Source of the DNA: Lutraria lutraria
Taxonomy: Eukaryota > Mollusca > Bivalvia > Venerida > Mactridae
Assembly (NCBI GenBank): GCA_964023205.1
Contig: OZ026837.1
Span: forward strand, 16,646,676-16,710,675
Direction of reading: 5' to 3'
Length of the DNA: 64,000 nt
Position 1 is the first letter of the stretch. Each line of letters opens with the position of its first letter. This document shows positions 11,330 to 25,600 of this stretch, in pieces. Under the pieces are notes generated by a model. That model made no database searches and was not told the origin of the DNA. It was given only the letters and a program-made list of their open reading frames with translations. The translations under genes and the position numbers were made by a program.

Positions 11330-11413
11330 AATATGTTAACATATTAATAAATATTTTTTTTTTAAATTCTTTTTCATATTTTTATAATCTATTCATGATA
11401 CAGTTACCTGTGT
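11330..11413. mobile_element. Solo right terminus of the CACAGGTAACTG hAT-like family
   Basis: Ends in TCATGATACAGTTACCTGTG, the same terminus as the element at 7390-9298, preceded by similar T-rich sequence and AATATTTATTAATATG with its inverted copy. No matching left end is seen, so this is a truncated or rearranged copy. Confidence 0.6.
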
Positions 11414-11717
11414 ATACACCGACATGTATTATCATTAGTTTTTATAACATTCTAGTTTTAGCCATGTGACAGCTAAAGTTTAATGTGGTTAAATTTCTTT
11501 GTTTGAATGTTTGCTTGTTGTCAATGAGTTCACAGGATTGTATTGTGTATCAAGATGCACTTAACAAAATTGCTTAGTTAATACTGTCCAGTTAGGATAA
11601 TGTGATAGTGACGTTTCATTTTATGTGTACACAAAAGTTTACATCCATTGTCTGAACAGGTAAAATGGGTTTATAAGAAACAAATGTAGTATTATAGTTT
11701 AGCAATGATATTGTAGA

Positions 11718-11790
11718 TGTCTGGTTGGCGCAGTTGGTAAAGCCTTTAAAATTGATCAGAATTTATCGCGAGTTCAAACCTCATCGGTTG
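11718..11790 (+). repeat. tRNA-like SINE head
   Basis: GGTTGGCGCAGTTGGTAAAG (A-box-like) and GCGAGTTCAAACCTCATCGG (B-box-like), followed by a T-run. The 5' and 3' ends do not pair, so a functional tRNA is unlikely. Confidence 0.5.
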
Positions 11791-12235
11791 TCTCTTTTTT
11801 CGTTTTCTTTTTCAACTTTTTGCAAATGGATTGTAGTTTCGTTATAATATTTAGTAGTAAATTGTAAAGAAAAAGAATGCATAATATATAATTGTCCTGT
11901 GTAACGCAAAGTGTGTAGTGCGGAAGTACATGAAGTATTAGTACCGCGCACAGGTATTTCGTGCAAACTTATCTGAATGCCAACTAGCTAAATATGACTG
12001 AAAATAGGTGGACTTTTAATGGCGAACCAATCGTAATTACCAACGAAATGTCTAAGACTATTTTTCATCATGTTTATTACATGTAAAAAGATATTCAAAA
12101 AAGATTTGCCAAACGATAAAAATGATGATAATAATATAAACACTAGATCTAGTATATTCCTTACAAATAAAAAAAGGACAAAAAAATGACGATTTTTTAA
12201 AAAAGATATATAGCAATAGAAAATTATTTGCGAAA
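11791..12235. other. AT-rich spacer, nothing recognised
   Basis: Lies between two tRNA-like repeats. The ORFs here are rich in F, I and K and look like random AT-rich frames. Confidence 0.4.
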
Positions 12236-12322
12236 AAAGTACCATGTCGCGGTCTCACAGTTCTTTTCACATCAATAGATTATCGCCAGACACCATCGTT
12301 ACCAACTGCGCTACGCCAACAG
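12236..12322 (-). repeat. tRNA-like SINE head, minus strand
   Basis: The complement reads GTTGGCGTAGCGCAGTTGGT, resembling an A box, followed by an AT-rich middle and GTGAGACCGCGACATGG. The B box is weak, so this is a decayed relative of the copy at 11718. Confidence 0.45.
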
Positions 12323-12800
12323 TTGATGTATTTATTGAAATTAGTAAATCATGTAGTCAGCCTATATGTCCAATGATAATTTGACAACGGTTTTACACCG
12401 TAAAAATGGACTCGACCACAGCGTCACTATACAATTATCCTAACTGAGCAGTACCACCAGTATTTTTCAGTATTATAATTTGTCATAAGTGAATTTGTGA
12501 TTGTCATTGATATTTAACTAAATATTTGCAGATAATTAAAATTCTACTTTTTTTCAAACTCAGGACTGGTTTCTATCTTTATTTGGATATCTGCGAAAAA
12601 AAGGCACTAAATGAACCTCCCAGAGATAAGTAATAATAACAAAAAAAATATAGCTGGTAACCTACCAAAACTGTAAACATATGGACATAACTAAGCATTA
12701 CTCCAAAACATGATATCACTTCACATGACTGCACATTCTATTAATGTCAAGATAATACAAACAAAAACATAATTTACATAACATTTATTTACATTATTCA
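12323..12800. other. Left flank of the macrosatellite, nothing recognised
   Basis: AT-rich sequence with no homology to the unit until about 12800, where ATTAGCTTTGATGTGATAT begins. Confidence 0.45.
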
Positions 12801-13184
12801 TTAGCTTTGATGTGATATATCGTGTTTACCAGAATAATTATTTATTTGGTTATTCTTTGTTGTTGTTTTTTTTAATCACATAATGACAAAATTCTCAGTA
12901 CTACTAAACATAAACTTGATAAGAAGTGGAGTTCGAAATGTTCTACTGCATCCAAACCAATATAAAATGAAAAATATCCTGACAAGAAACATACATTAAA
13001 TGCTGGAAGTCTAAACTAAACACATAGATATATGGATGAGAAAATGAGATAGAAATATACTGATCTTTTTAGTGTGCTGGAAGAGCACATATCACCATCA
13101 TCCCATTGTATCCACATCAGTTGACCTGGCAAAAGAGAAAACAGAACGGCAGTTAGAATGTGATCAAAAGGGGATTAGTAATGT

Positions 13185-13365
13185 GACACACCCAGTTCGA
13201 TTCCCAGTCATGGCAGGTAATTCCTGTACATAAAATTCAAAAATAAAATTTGATTTTACTCAACACGTTTTACAAGTCATCTTACTTGACAAGTGTCAGG
13301 TAGTACTGGTTAGAATACAGTCTAGGAAAACTGGTTAGCTGAATCCTACTCTCCAATTCGATTTG
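13185..13365 (+). repeat. SINE relic inside the macrosatellite unit (unit 1 example)
   Basis: CACCCAGTTCGATTCCCAGT contains a Pol III B-box-like GTTCGATTCC. About 110 bases on, GGTAGTACTGGTTAGAATAC with CAGTCTAGGAAAACTGGTTAG matches the 3' body of the minus-strand SINE at 51775-51955 (GTTAGTACCGGTTAGAATAC) and the SINE at 49020-49262. The same segment recurs at the same place in every unit, so the SINE was in the ancestral monomer before amplification. Confidence 0.65.
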
Positions 13366-13577
13366 TAGAGGCATCTTTGTCCAGATCCAGAGTATAAGTT
13401 TATGTGAAGTCAATATATTCAATCATGCATTATGTAACATGCTCAGCCTATCATCAAGTATGACACCATCTGAATTTTCCACACTTTCCGAATTACTGGT
13501 TCCATCTCTCAAACTTCATCCTTAGTGAAAGCGTCCACAAACAACTAGTTTGACAAAGATTCCTTACTTTAATCCTG

Positions 13578-13690
13578 CTGATGACAACCGCATATACTGT
13601 AACCCCTATATAACGATCATATCCAAACAAGCCTACTGGGTCATGAGTCATTGGACTGGTACGAGGGCCTTTCAACTTGACTGGGACACA
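13578..13690 (-). other. Exon-like segment in the macrosatellite unit, minus strand
   Basis: On the minus strand, a pyrimidine-rich acceptor (TTGTCTTCCTGTGTCCCAG) is followed by a 113-bp open frame encoding KLKGPRTSPMTHDPVGLFGY and about 17 more residues, ending at a good donor (AAA|GTAAGG). The composition is protein-like, but I recognise no family. Each unit repeats it unchanged (unit 9 has one change, Pro to Leu). Its length is not a multiple of three, so splicing copy to copy would break frame. It could be a fossil exon captured in the monomer or chance. Confidence 0.25.
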
Positions 13691-16600
13691 GGAAGACAAT
13701 GAAACAAATATCCACTTTGGTGTAAGGAACCTAATATGTAGTGTAAGCCTATGGACAGCTGACTCTCAGACAAAACCTCAGGCAGACAGATCCGGACTGT
13801 GATTAATGCAATTGAATATTGACAAGCATGAAAAATTTGAAAATACATGAACACCTGAATAAAAAGGTAAATATATACGGACTGTTTTAGTATGCTGGTT
13901 ACTTTTGCTTCTACATACAAATGATGACTCTCAGTGCAACCTACTTTACAATATTCAAAGTATAACACTGTGCAAACTTACTTAATTTTAATTCATTATG
14001 CAGAAATCATAAACTTTGTTTCCATTCAATTTCTGCATTATCAGACATATGTTTTTAAAATTTTAGTGCAGGAAGAAAATGCTATGCCAGTGCGCTAAAA
14101 GTTATCAGATAAATATAGTCCAAATTAAATTAGGCATGCAGGCCTGATGCAGAAACACCACCTAAAGTGCCCGGTGGCGTTCGACATGTTGTAGCCTTGA
14201 GCCTTTAATCAAGTTTTTGCTGGACATAACACAATCATCCTACATGCACCAGTGTTCAGACAAACACAAAAATCAAACAAATGCACCAAGAATCACTATC
14301 AGAACTTAGCCATACACAAAATGAAGTGATTAATAAATTACTTTCCTTGTTTGCAAATTAGCTTTGATGTGATATATCGTGTTTACCAGAATAATTATTT
14401 ATTTGGTTATTCTTTGTGGTTATTTTTTTTAATCACATAATGACAAAATTCTCAGTACAATGTACTACTAAACATAAACTTGATTAGAAGTGGAGTTCGA
14501 AATGCTCTACTGCATCCAAACCAATATAAAATGAAAAATATCCTGACAAGAAACATACATTAAATGCTGGAAGTCTAAACTAAACACATAGATATATGGA
14601 TGAGAAAATGAGATAGAAATATACTGATCTTTTTAGTGTGCTGAATATCAAGGGCATCCACATATCACCATCATCCCATTGTATCCACATCAGTTGACCT
14701 GGCAAAATAGAAAACAGAACGGCAGTTAGAATGTGATCAAAAGGGGATTAGTAATGTGACACACCCAGTTCGATTCCCAGTCATGGCAGGTAATTCCTGT
14801 ACATAAAATTCAAAAATAAAATTTGATTTTACTCAACACGTTTAACAAGTCATCTTACTTGACAAGTGTCAGGTAGTACTGGTTAGAATACAGTCCAGGA
14901 AAACTGGTTAGCTGAATCCTACTCTCCAATTCAATTTGTAGAGGCATCTTTGTCCAGATCCAGAGTATAAGTTTATGTGAAGTCAATATATTCAATCATG
15001 CATTATGTAACATGCTCAGCCTATCATCAAGTATGACACCATCTGAATTTTCCACACTTTCCGAATTACTGGTTCCATCTCTCAAACTTCATCCTTAGTG
15101 AAAGCGTCCACAAACAACTAGTTTGACAAAGATTCCTTACTTTAATCCTGCTGATGACAACCGCATATACTGTAACCCCTATATAACGATCATATCCAAA
15201 CAAGCCTACTGGGTCATGAGTCATTGGACTGGTACGAGGGCCTTTCAACTTGACTGGGACACAGGAAGACAATGAAACAAATATCCACTTTGGTGTAAGG
15301 AACCTAATATGTAGTGTAAGCCTATGGACAGCTGACTCTCAGACAAAACCTCAGGCAGACAGATCCGGACTGTGATTAATGCAATTGAATATTGACAAGC
15401 ATGAAAAATTTGAAAATACATGAACACCTGAATAAAAAGGTAAATATATACGGACTGTTTTAGTATGCTGGTTACTTTTGCTTCTACATACAAATGATGA
15501 CTCTCAGTGCAACCTACTTTACAATATTCAAAGTATAACACTGTGCAAACTTACTTAATTTTAATTCATTATGCAGAAATCATAAACTTTGTTTCCATTC
15601 AATTTCTGCATTATCAGACATATGTTTTTAAAATTTTAGTGCAGGAAGAAAATGCTATGCCAGTGCGCTAAAAGTTATCAGATAAATATAGTCCAAATTA
15701 AATTAGGCATGCAGGCCTGATGCAGAAACACCACCTAAAGTGCCCGGTGGCGTTCGACATGTTGTAGCCTTGAGCCTTTAATCAAGTTTTTGCTGGACAT
15801 AACACAATCATCCTACATGCACCAGTGTTCAGACAAACACAAAAATCAAACAAATGCACCAAGAATCACTATCAGAACTTAGCCATACACAAAATGAAGT
15901 GATTAATAAATTACTTTCCTTGTTTGCAAATTAGCTTTGATGTGATATATCGTGTTTACCAGAATAATTATTTATTTGGTTATTCTTTGTGGTTATTTTT
16001 TTTTAATCACATAATGACAAAATTCTCAGTACAATGTACTACTAAACATAAACTTGATTAGAAGTGGAGTTCGAAATGCTCTACTGCATCCAAACCAATA
16101 TAAAATGAAAAATATCCTGACAAGAAACATACATTAAATGCTGGAAGTCTAAACTAAACACATAGATATATGGATGAGAAAATGAGATAGAAATATACTG
16201 ATCTTTTTAGTGTGCTGAATATCAAGGGCATCCACATATCACCATCATCCCATTGTATCCACATCAGTTGACCTGGCAAAATAGAAAACAGAACGGCAGT
16301 TAGAATGTGATCAAAAGGGGATTAGTAATGTGACACACCCAGTTCGATTCCCAGTCATGGCAGGTAATTCCTGTACATAAAATTCAAAAATAAAATTTGA
16401 TTTTACTCAACACGTTTTACAAGTCATCTTACTTGACAAGTGTCAGGTAGTACTGGTTAGAATACAGTCCAGGAAAACTGGTTAGCTGAATCCTACTCTC
16501 CAATTCAATTTGTAGAGGCATCTTTGTCCAGATCCAGAGTATAAGTTTATGTGAAGTCAATATATTCAATCATGCATTATGTAACATGCTCAGCCTATCA

Positions 16601-19600
16601 TCAAGTATGACACCATCTGAATTTTCCACACTTTCCGAATTACTGGTTCCATCTCTCAAACTTCATCCTTAGTGAAAGCGTCCACAAACAACTAGTTTGA
16701 CAAAGATTCCTTACTTTAATCCTGCTGATGACAACCGCATATACTGTAACCCCTATATAACGATCATATCCAAACAAGCCTACTGGGTCATGAGTCATTG
16801 GACTGGTACGAGGGCCTTTCAACTTGACTGGGACACAGGAAGACAATGAAACAAATATCCACTTTGGTGTAAGGAACCTAATATGTAGTGTAAGCCTATG
16901 GACAGCTGACTCTCAGACAAAACCTCAGGCAGACAGATCCGGACTGTGATTAATGCAATTGAATATTGACAAGCATGAAAAATTTGAAAATACATGAACA
17001 CCTGAATAAAAAGGTAAATATATACGGACTGTTTTAGTATGCTGGTTACTTTTGCTTCTACATACAAATGATGACTCTCAGTGCAACCTACTTTACAATA
17101 TTCAAAGTATAACACTGTGCAAACTTACTTAATTTTAATTCATTATGCAGAAATCATAAACTTTGTTTCCATTCAATTTCTGCATTATCAGACATATGTT
17201 TTTAAAATTTTAGTGCAGGAAGAAAATGCTATGCCAGTGCGCTAAAAGTTATCAGATAAATATAGTCCAAATTAAATTAGGCATGCAGGCCTGATGCAGA
17301 AACACCACCTAAAGTGCCCGGTGGCGTTCGACATGTTGTAGCCTTGAGCCTTTAATCAAGTTTTTGCTGAACATAACACAATCATCCTACATGCACCAGT
17401 GTTCAGACAAACACAAAAATCAAACAAATGCACCAAGAATCACTATCAGAACTTGGCCATACACAAAATGAAGTGATTAATAAATTACTTTCCTTGTTTG
17501 CAAATTAGCTTTGATGTGATAATTCGTGTTTACCAGAATAATTATTTATTTGGTTATTCTTTGTGGTTATTTTTTTTTAATCACATAATGACAAAATTCT
17601 CAGTACTACTAAACATAAACTTGATAAGAAGTGGAGTTCGAAATGCTCTACTGCATCCAAACCAATATAAAATGAAAAATATCCTGACAAGAAACATACA
17701 TTAAATGCTGGAAGTCTAAACTAAACACATAGATATATGGATGAGAAAATGAGATAGAAATATACTGATCTTTTTAGTGTGCTGGAAGAGCACATATCAC
17801 CATCATCCCATTGTATCCACATCAGTTGACCTGGCAAAAGAGAAAACAGAACGGCAGTTAGAATGTGATCAAAAGGGGATTAGTAATGTGACACACCCAG
17901 TTCGATTCCCAGTCATGGCAGGTAATTCCTGTACATAAAATTCAAAAATAAAATTTGATTTTACTCAACACGTTTTACAAGTCATCTTACTTGACAAGTG
18001 TCAGGTAGTACTGGTTAGAATACAGTCTAGGAAAACTGGTTAGCTGAATCCTACTCTCCAATTCGATTTGTAGAGGCATCTTTGTCCAGATCCAGAGTAT
18101 AAGTTTATGTGAAGTCAATATATTCAATCATGCATTATGTAACATGCTCAGCCTATCATCAAGTATGACACCATCTGAATTTTCCACACTTTCCGAATTA
18201 CTGGTTCCATCTCTCAAACTTCATCCTTAGTGAAAGCGTCCACAAACAACTAGTTTGACAAAGATTCCTTACTTTAATCCTGCTGATGACAACCGCATAT
18301 ACTGTAACCCCTATATAACGATCATATCCAAACAAGCCTACTGGGTCATGAGTCATTGGACTGGTACGAGGGCCTTTCAACTTGACTGGGACACAGGAAG
18401 ACAATGAAACAAATATCCACTTTGGTGTAAGGAACCTAATATGTAGTGTAAGCCTATGGACAGCTGACTCTCAGACAAAACCTCAGGCAGACAGATCCGG
18501 ACTGTGATTAATGCAATTGAATATTGACAAGCATGAAAAATTTGAAAATACATGAACACCTGAATAAAAAGGTAAATATATACGGACTGTTTTAGTATGC
18601 TGGTTACTTTTGCTTCTACATACAAATGATGACTCTCAGTGCAACCTACTTTACAATATTCAAAGTATAACACTGTGCAAACTTACTTAATTTTAATTCA
18701 TTATGCAGAAATCATAAACTTTGTTTCCATTCAATTTCTGCATTATCAGACATATGTTTTTAAAATTTTAGTGCAGGAAGAAAATGCTATGCCAGTGCGC
18801 TAAAAGTTATCAGATAAATATAGTCCAAATTAAATTAGGCATGCAGGCCTGATGCAGAAACACCACCTAAAGTGCCCGGTGGCGTTCGACATGTTGTAGC
18901 CTTGAGCCTTTAATCAAGTGTTTGCTGGACATAACACAATCATCCTACATGCACCAGTGTTCAGACAAACACAAAAATCAAACAAATGCACCAAGAATCA
19001 CTATCAGAACTTAGCCATACACAAAATGAAGTGATTAATAAATTACTTTCCTTGTTTGCAAATTAGCTTTGATGTGATATATCGTGTTTACCAGAATAAT
19101 TATTTATTTGGTTATTCTTTGTGGTTATTTTTTTTTAATCACATAATGACAAAATTCTCAGTACAATGTACTACTAAACATAAACTTGATTAGAAGTGGA
19201 GTTCGAAATGCTCTACTGCATCCAAACCAATATAAAATGAAAAATATCCTGACAAGAAACATACATTAAATGCTGGAAGTCTAAACTAAACACATAGATA
19301 TATGGATGAGAAAATGAGATAGAAATATACTGATCTTTTTAGTGTGCTGAATATCAAGGGCATCCACATATCACCATCATCCCATTGTATCCACATCAGT
19401 TGACCTGGCAAAATAGAAAACAGAACGGCAGTTAGAATGTGATCAAAAGGGGATTAGTAATGTGACACACCCAGTTCGATTCCCAGTCATGGCAGGTAAT
19501 TCCTGTACATAAAATTCAAAAATAAAATTTGATTTTACTCAACACGTTTTACAAGTCATCTTACTTGACAAGTGTCAGGTAGTACTGGTTAGAATACAGT

Positions 19601-22600
19601 CCAGGAAAACTGGTTAGCTGAATCCTACTCTCCAATTCAATTTGTAGAGGCATCTTTGTCCAGATCCAGAGTATAAGTTTATGTGAAGTCAATATATTCA
19701 ATCATGCATTATGTAACATGCTCAGCCTATCATCAAGTATGACACCATCTGAATTTTCCACACTTTCCGAATTACTGGTTCCATCTCTCAAACTTCATCC
19801 TTAGTGAAAGCGTCCACAAACAACTAGTTTGACAAAGATTCCTTACTTTAATCCTGCTGATGACAACCGCATATACTGTAACCCCTATATAACGATCATA
19901 TCCAAACAAGCCTACTGGGTCATGAGTCATTGGACTGGTACGAGGGCCTTTCAACTTGACTGGGACACAGGAAGACAATGAAACAAATATCCACTTTGGT
20001 GTAAGGAACCTAATATGTAGTGTAAGCCTATGGACAGCTGACTCTCAGACAAAACCTCAGGCAGACAGATCCGGACTGTGATTAATGCAATTGAATATTG
20101 ACAAGCATGAAAAATTTGAAAATACATGAACACCTGAATAAAAAGGTAAATATATACGGACTGTTTTAGTATGCTGGTTACTTTTGCTTCTACATACAAA
20201 TGATGACTCTCAGTGCAACCTACTTTACAATATTCAAAGTATAACACTGTGCAAACTTACTTAATTTTAATTCATTATGCAGAAATCATAAACTTTGTTT
20301 CCATTCAATTTCTGCATTATCAGACATATGTTTTTAAAATTTTAGTGCAGGAAGAAAATGCTATGCCAGTGCGCTAAAAGTTATCAGATAAATATAGTCC
20401 AAATTAAATTAGGCATGCAGGCCTGATGCAGAAACACCACCTAAAGTGCCCGGTGGCGTTCGACATGTTGTAGCCTTGAGCCTTTAATCAAGTTTTTGCT
20501 GGACATAACACAATCATCCTACATGCACCAGTGTTCAGACAAACACAAAAATCAAACAAATGCACCAAGAATCACTATCAGAACTTAGCCATACACAAAA
20601 TGAAGTGATTAATAAATTACTTTCCTTGTTTGCAAATTAGCTTTGATGTGATATATCGTGTTTACCAGAATAATTATTTATTTGGTTATTCTTTGTGGTT
20701 ATTTTTTTTTAATCACATAATGACAAAATTCTCAGTACAATGTACTACTAAACATAAACTTGATTAGAAGTGGAGTTCGAAATGCTCTACTGCATCCAAA
20801 CCAATATAAAATGAAAAATATCCTGACAAGAAACATACATTAAATGCTGGAAGTCTAAACTAAACACATAGATATATGGATGAGAAAATGAGATAGAAAT
20901 ATACTGATCTTTTTAGTGTGCTGAATATCAAGGGCATCCACATATCACCATCATCCCATTGTATCCACATCAGTTGACCTGGCAAAATAGAAAACAGAAC
21001 GGCAGTTAGAATGTGATCAAAAGGGGATTAGTAATGTGACACACCCAGTTCGATTCCCAGTCATGGCAGGTAATTCCTGTACATAAAATTCAAAAATAAA
21101 ATTTGATTTTACTCAACACGTTTTACAAGTCATCTTACTTGACAAGTGTCAGGTAGTACTGGTTAGAATACAGTCCAGGAAAACTGGTTAGCTGAATCCT
21201 ACTCTCCAATTCAATTTGTAGAGGCATCTTTGTCCAGATCCAGAGTATAAGTTTATGTGAAGTCAATATATTCAATCATGCATTATGTAACATGCTCAGC
21301 CTATCATCAAGTATGACACCATCTGAATTTTCCACACTTTCCGAATTACTGGTTCCATCTCTCAAACTTCATCCTTAGTGAAAGCGTCCACAAACAACTA
21401 GTTTGACAAAGATTCCTTACTTTAATCCTGCTGATGACAACCGCATATACTGTAACCCCTATATAACGATCATATCCAAACAAGCCTACTGGGTCATGAG
21501 TCATTGGACTGGTACGAGGGCCTTTCAACTTGACTGGGACACAGGAAGACAATGAAACAAATATCCACTTTGGTGTAAGGAACCTAATATGTAGTGTAAG
21601 CCTATGGACAGCTGACTCTCAGACAAAACCTCAGGCAGACAGATCCGGACTGTGATTAATGCAATTGAATATTGACAAGCATGAAAAATTTGAAAATACA
21701 TGAACACCTGAATAAAAAGGTAAATATATACGGACTGTTTTAGTATGCTGGTTACTTTTGCTTCTACATACAAATGATGACTCTCAGTGCAACCTACTTT
21801 ACAATATTCAAAGTATAACACTGTGCAAACTTACTTAATTTTAATTCATTATGCAGAAATCATAAACTTTGTTTCCATTCAATTTCTGCATTATCAGACA
21901 TATGTTTTTAAAATTTTAGTGCAGGAAGAAAATGCTATGCCAGTGCGCTAAAAGTTATCAGATAAATATAGTCCAAATTAAATTAGGCATGCAGGCCTGA
22001 TGCAGAAACACCACCTAAAGTGCCCGGTGGCGTTCGACATGTTGTAGCCTTGAGCCTTTAATCAAGTTTTTGCTGGACATAACACAATCATCCTACATGC
22101 ACCAGTGTTCAGACAAACACAAAAATCAAACAAATGCACCAAGAATCACTATCAGAACTTAGCCATACACAAAATGAAGTGATTAATAAATTACTTTCCT
22201 TGTTTGCAAATTAGCTTTGATGTGATATATCGTGTTTACCAGAATAATTATTTATTTGGTTATTCTTTGTGGTTATTTTTTTTTAATCACATAATGACAA
22301 AATTCTCAGTACAATGTACTACTAAACATAAACTTGATTAGAAGTGGAGTTCGAAATGCTCTACTGCATCCAAACCAATATAAAATGAAAAATATCCTGA
22401 CAAGAAACATACATTAAATGCTGGAAGTCTAAACTAAACACATAGATATATGGATGAGAAAATGAGATAGAAATATACTGATCTTTTTAGTGTGCTGAAT
22501 ATCAAGGGCATCCACATATCACCATCATCCCATTGTATCCACATCAGTTGACCTGGCAAAATAGAAAACAGAACGGCAGTTAGAATGTGATCAAAAGGGG

Positions 22601-25600
22601 ATTAGTAATGTGACACACCCAGTTCGATTCCCAGTCATGGCAGGTAATTCCTGTACATAAAATTCAAAAATAAAATTTGATTTTACTCAACACGTTTTAC
22701 AAGTCATCTTACTTGACAAGTGTCAGGTAGTACTGGTTAGAATACAGTCCAGGAAAACTGGTTAGCTGAATCCTACTCTCCAATTCAATTTGTAGAGGCA
22801 TCTTTGTCCAGATCCAGAGTATAAGTTTATGTGAAGTCAATATATTCAATCATGCATTATGTAACATGCTCAGCCTATCATCAAGTATGACACCATCTGA
22901 ATTTTCCACACTTTCCGAATTACTGGTTCCATCTCTCAAACTTCATCCTTAGTGAAAGCGTCCACAAACAACTAGTTTGACAAAGATTCCTTACTTTAAT
23001 CCTGCTGATGACAACCGCATATACTGTAACCCCTATATAACGATCATATCCAAACAAGCCTACTGGGTCATGAGTCATTGGACTGGTACGAGGGCCTTTC
23101 AACTTGACTGGGACACAGGAAGACAATGAAACAAATATCCACTTTGGTGTAAGGAACCTAATATGTAGTGTAAGCCTATGGACAGCTGACTCTCAGACAA
23201 AACCTCAGGCAGACAGATCCGGACTGTGATTAATGCAATTGAATATTGACAAGCATGAAAAATTTGAAAATACATGAACACCTGAATAAAAAGGTAAATA
23301 TATACGGACTGTTTTAGTATGCTGGTTACTTTTGCTTCTACATACAAATGATGACTCTCAGTGCAACCTACTTTACAATATTCAAAGTATAACACTGTGC
23401 AAACTTACTTAATTTTAATTCATTATGCAGAAATCATAAACTTTGTTTCCATTCAATTTCTGCATTATCAGACATATGTTTTTAAAATTTTAGTGCAGGA
23501 AGAAAATGCTATGCCAGTGCGCTAAAAGTTATCAGATAAATATAGTCCAAATTAAATTAGGCATGCAGGCCTGATGCAGAAACACCACCTAAAGTGCCCG
23601 GTGGCGTTCGACATGTTGTAGCCTTGAGCCTTTAATCAAGTTTTTGCTGGACATAACACAATCATCCTACATGCACCAGTGTTCAGACAAACACAAAAAT
23701 CAAACAAATGCACCAAGAATCACTATCAGAACTTAGCCATACACAAAATGAAGTGATTAATAAATTACTTTCCTTGTTTGCAAATTAGCTTTGATGTGAT
23801 ATATCGTGTTTACCAGAATAATTATTTATTTGGTTATTCTTTGTGGTTATTTTTTTTTAATCACATAATGACAAAATTCTCAGTACAATGTACTACTAAA
23901 CATAAACTTGATTAGAAGTGGAGTTCGAAATGCTCTACTGCATCCAAACCAATATAAAATGAAAAATATCCTGACAAGAAACATACATTAAATGCTGGAA
24001 GTCTAAACTAAACACATAGATATATGGATGAGAAAATGAGATAGAAATATACTGATCTTTTTAGTGTGCTGAATATCAAGGGCATCCACATATCACCATC
24101 ATCCCATTGTATCCACATCAGTTGACCTGGCAAAATAGAAAACAGAACGGCAGTTAGAATGTGATCAAAAGGGGATTAGTAATGTGACACACCCAGTTCG
24201 ATTCCCAGTCATGGCAGGTAATTCCTGTACATAAAATTCAAAAATAAAATTTGATTTTACTCAACACGTTTTACAAGTCATCTTACTTGACAAGTGTCAG
24301 GTAGTACTGGTTAGAATACAGTCCAGGAAAACTGGTTAGCTGAATCCTACTCTCCAATTCAATTTGTAGAGGCATCTTTGTCCAGATCCAGAGTATAAGT
24401 TTATGTGAAGTCAATATATTCAATCATGCATTATGTAACATGCTCAGCCTATCATCAAGTATGACACCATCTGAATTTTCCACACTTTCCGAATTACTGG
24501 TTCCATCTCTCAAACTTCATCCTTAGTGAAAGCGTCCACAAACAACTAGTTTGACAAAGATTCCTTACTTTAATCCTGCTGATGACAACCGCATATACTG
24601 TAACCCCTATATAACGATCATATCCAAACAAGCCTACTGGGTCATGAGTCATTGGACTGGTACGAGGGCCTTTCAACTTGACTGGGACACAGGAAGACAA
24701 TGAAACAAATATCCACTTTGGTGTAAGGAACCTAATATGTAGTGTAAGCCTATGGACAGCTGACTCTCAGACAAAACCTCAGGCAGACAGATCCGGACTG
24801 TGATTAATGCAATTGAATATTGACAAGCATGAAAAATTTGAAAATACATGAACACCTGAATAAAAAGGTAAATATATACGGACTGTTTTAGTATGCTGGT
24901 TACTTTTGCTTCTACATACAAATGATGACTCTCAGTGCAACCTACTTTACAATATTCAAAGTATAACACTGTGCAAACTTACTTAATTTTAATTCATTAT
25001 GCAGAAATCATAAACTTTGTTTCCATTCAATTTCTGCATTATCAGACATATGTTTTTAAAATTTTAGTGCAGGAAGAAAATGCTATGCCAGTGCGCTAAA
25101 AGTTATCAGATAAATATAGTCCAAATTAAATTAGGCATGCAGGCCTGATGCAGAAACACCACCTAAAGTGCCCGGTGGCGTTCGACATGTTGTAGCCTTG
25201 AGCCTTTAATCAAGTTTTTGCTGGACATAACACAATCATCCTACATGCACCAGTGTTCAGACAAACACAAAAATCAAACAAATGCACCAAGAATCACTAT
25301 CAGAACTTAGCCATACACAAAATGAAGTGATTAATAAATTACTTTCCTTGTTTGCAAATTAGCTTTGATGTGATAATTCGTGTTTACCAGAATAATTATT
25401 TATTTGGTTATTCTTTGTGGTTATTTTTTTTTAATCACATAATGACAAAATTCTCAGTACTACTAAACATAAACTTGATAAGAAGTGGAGTTCGAAATGC
25501 TCTACTGCATCCAAACCAATATAAAATGAAAAATATCCTGACAAGAAACATACATTAAATGCTGGAAGTCTAAACTAAACACATAGATATATGGATGAGA

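Noticed and set aside
14160..14200. Hammerhead motif in the macrosatellite (CCTGATGCAGAAAC, and CTGATGACAACC elsewhere in the unit)
   Set aside because: The first lacks the CTGATGA form and a stem II; the second has no following GAAA, so neither gives a ribozyme core.
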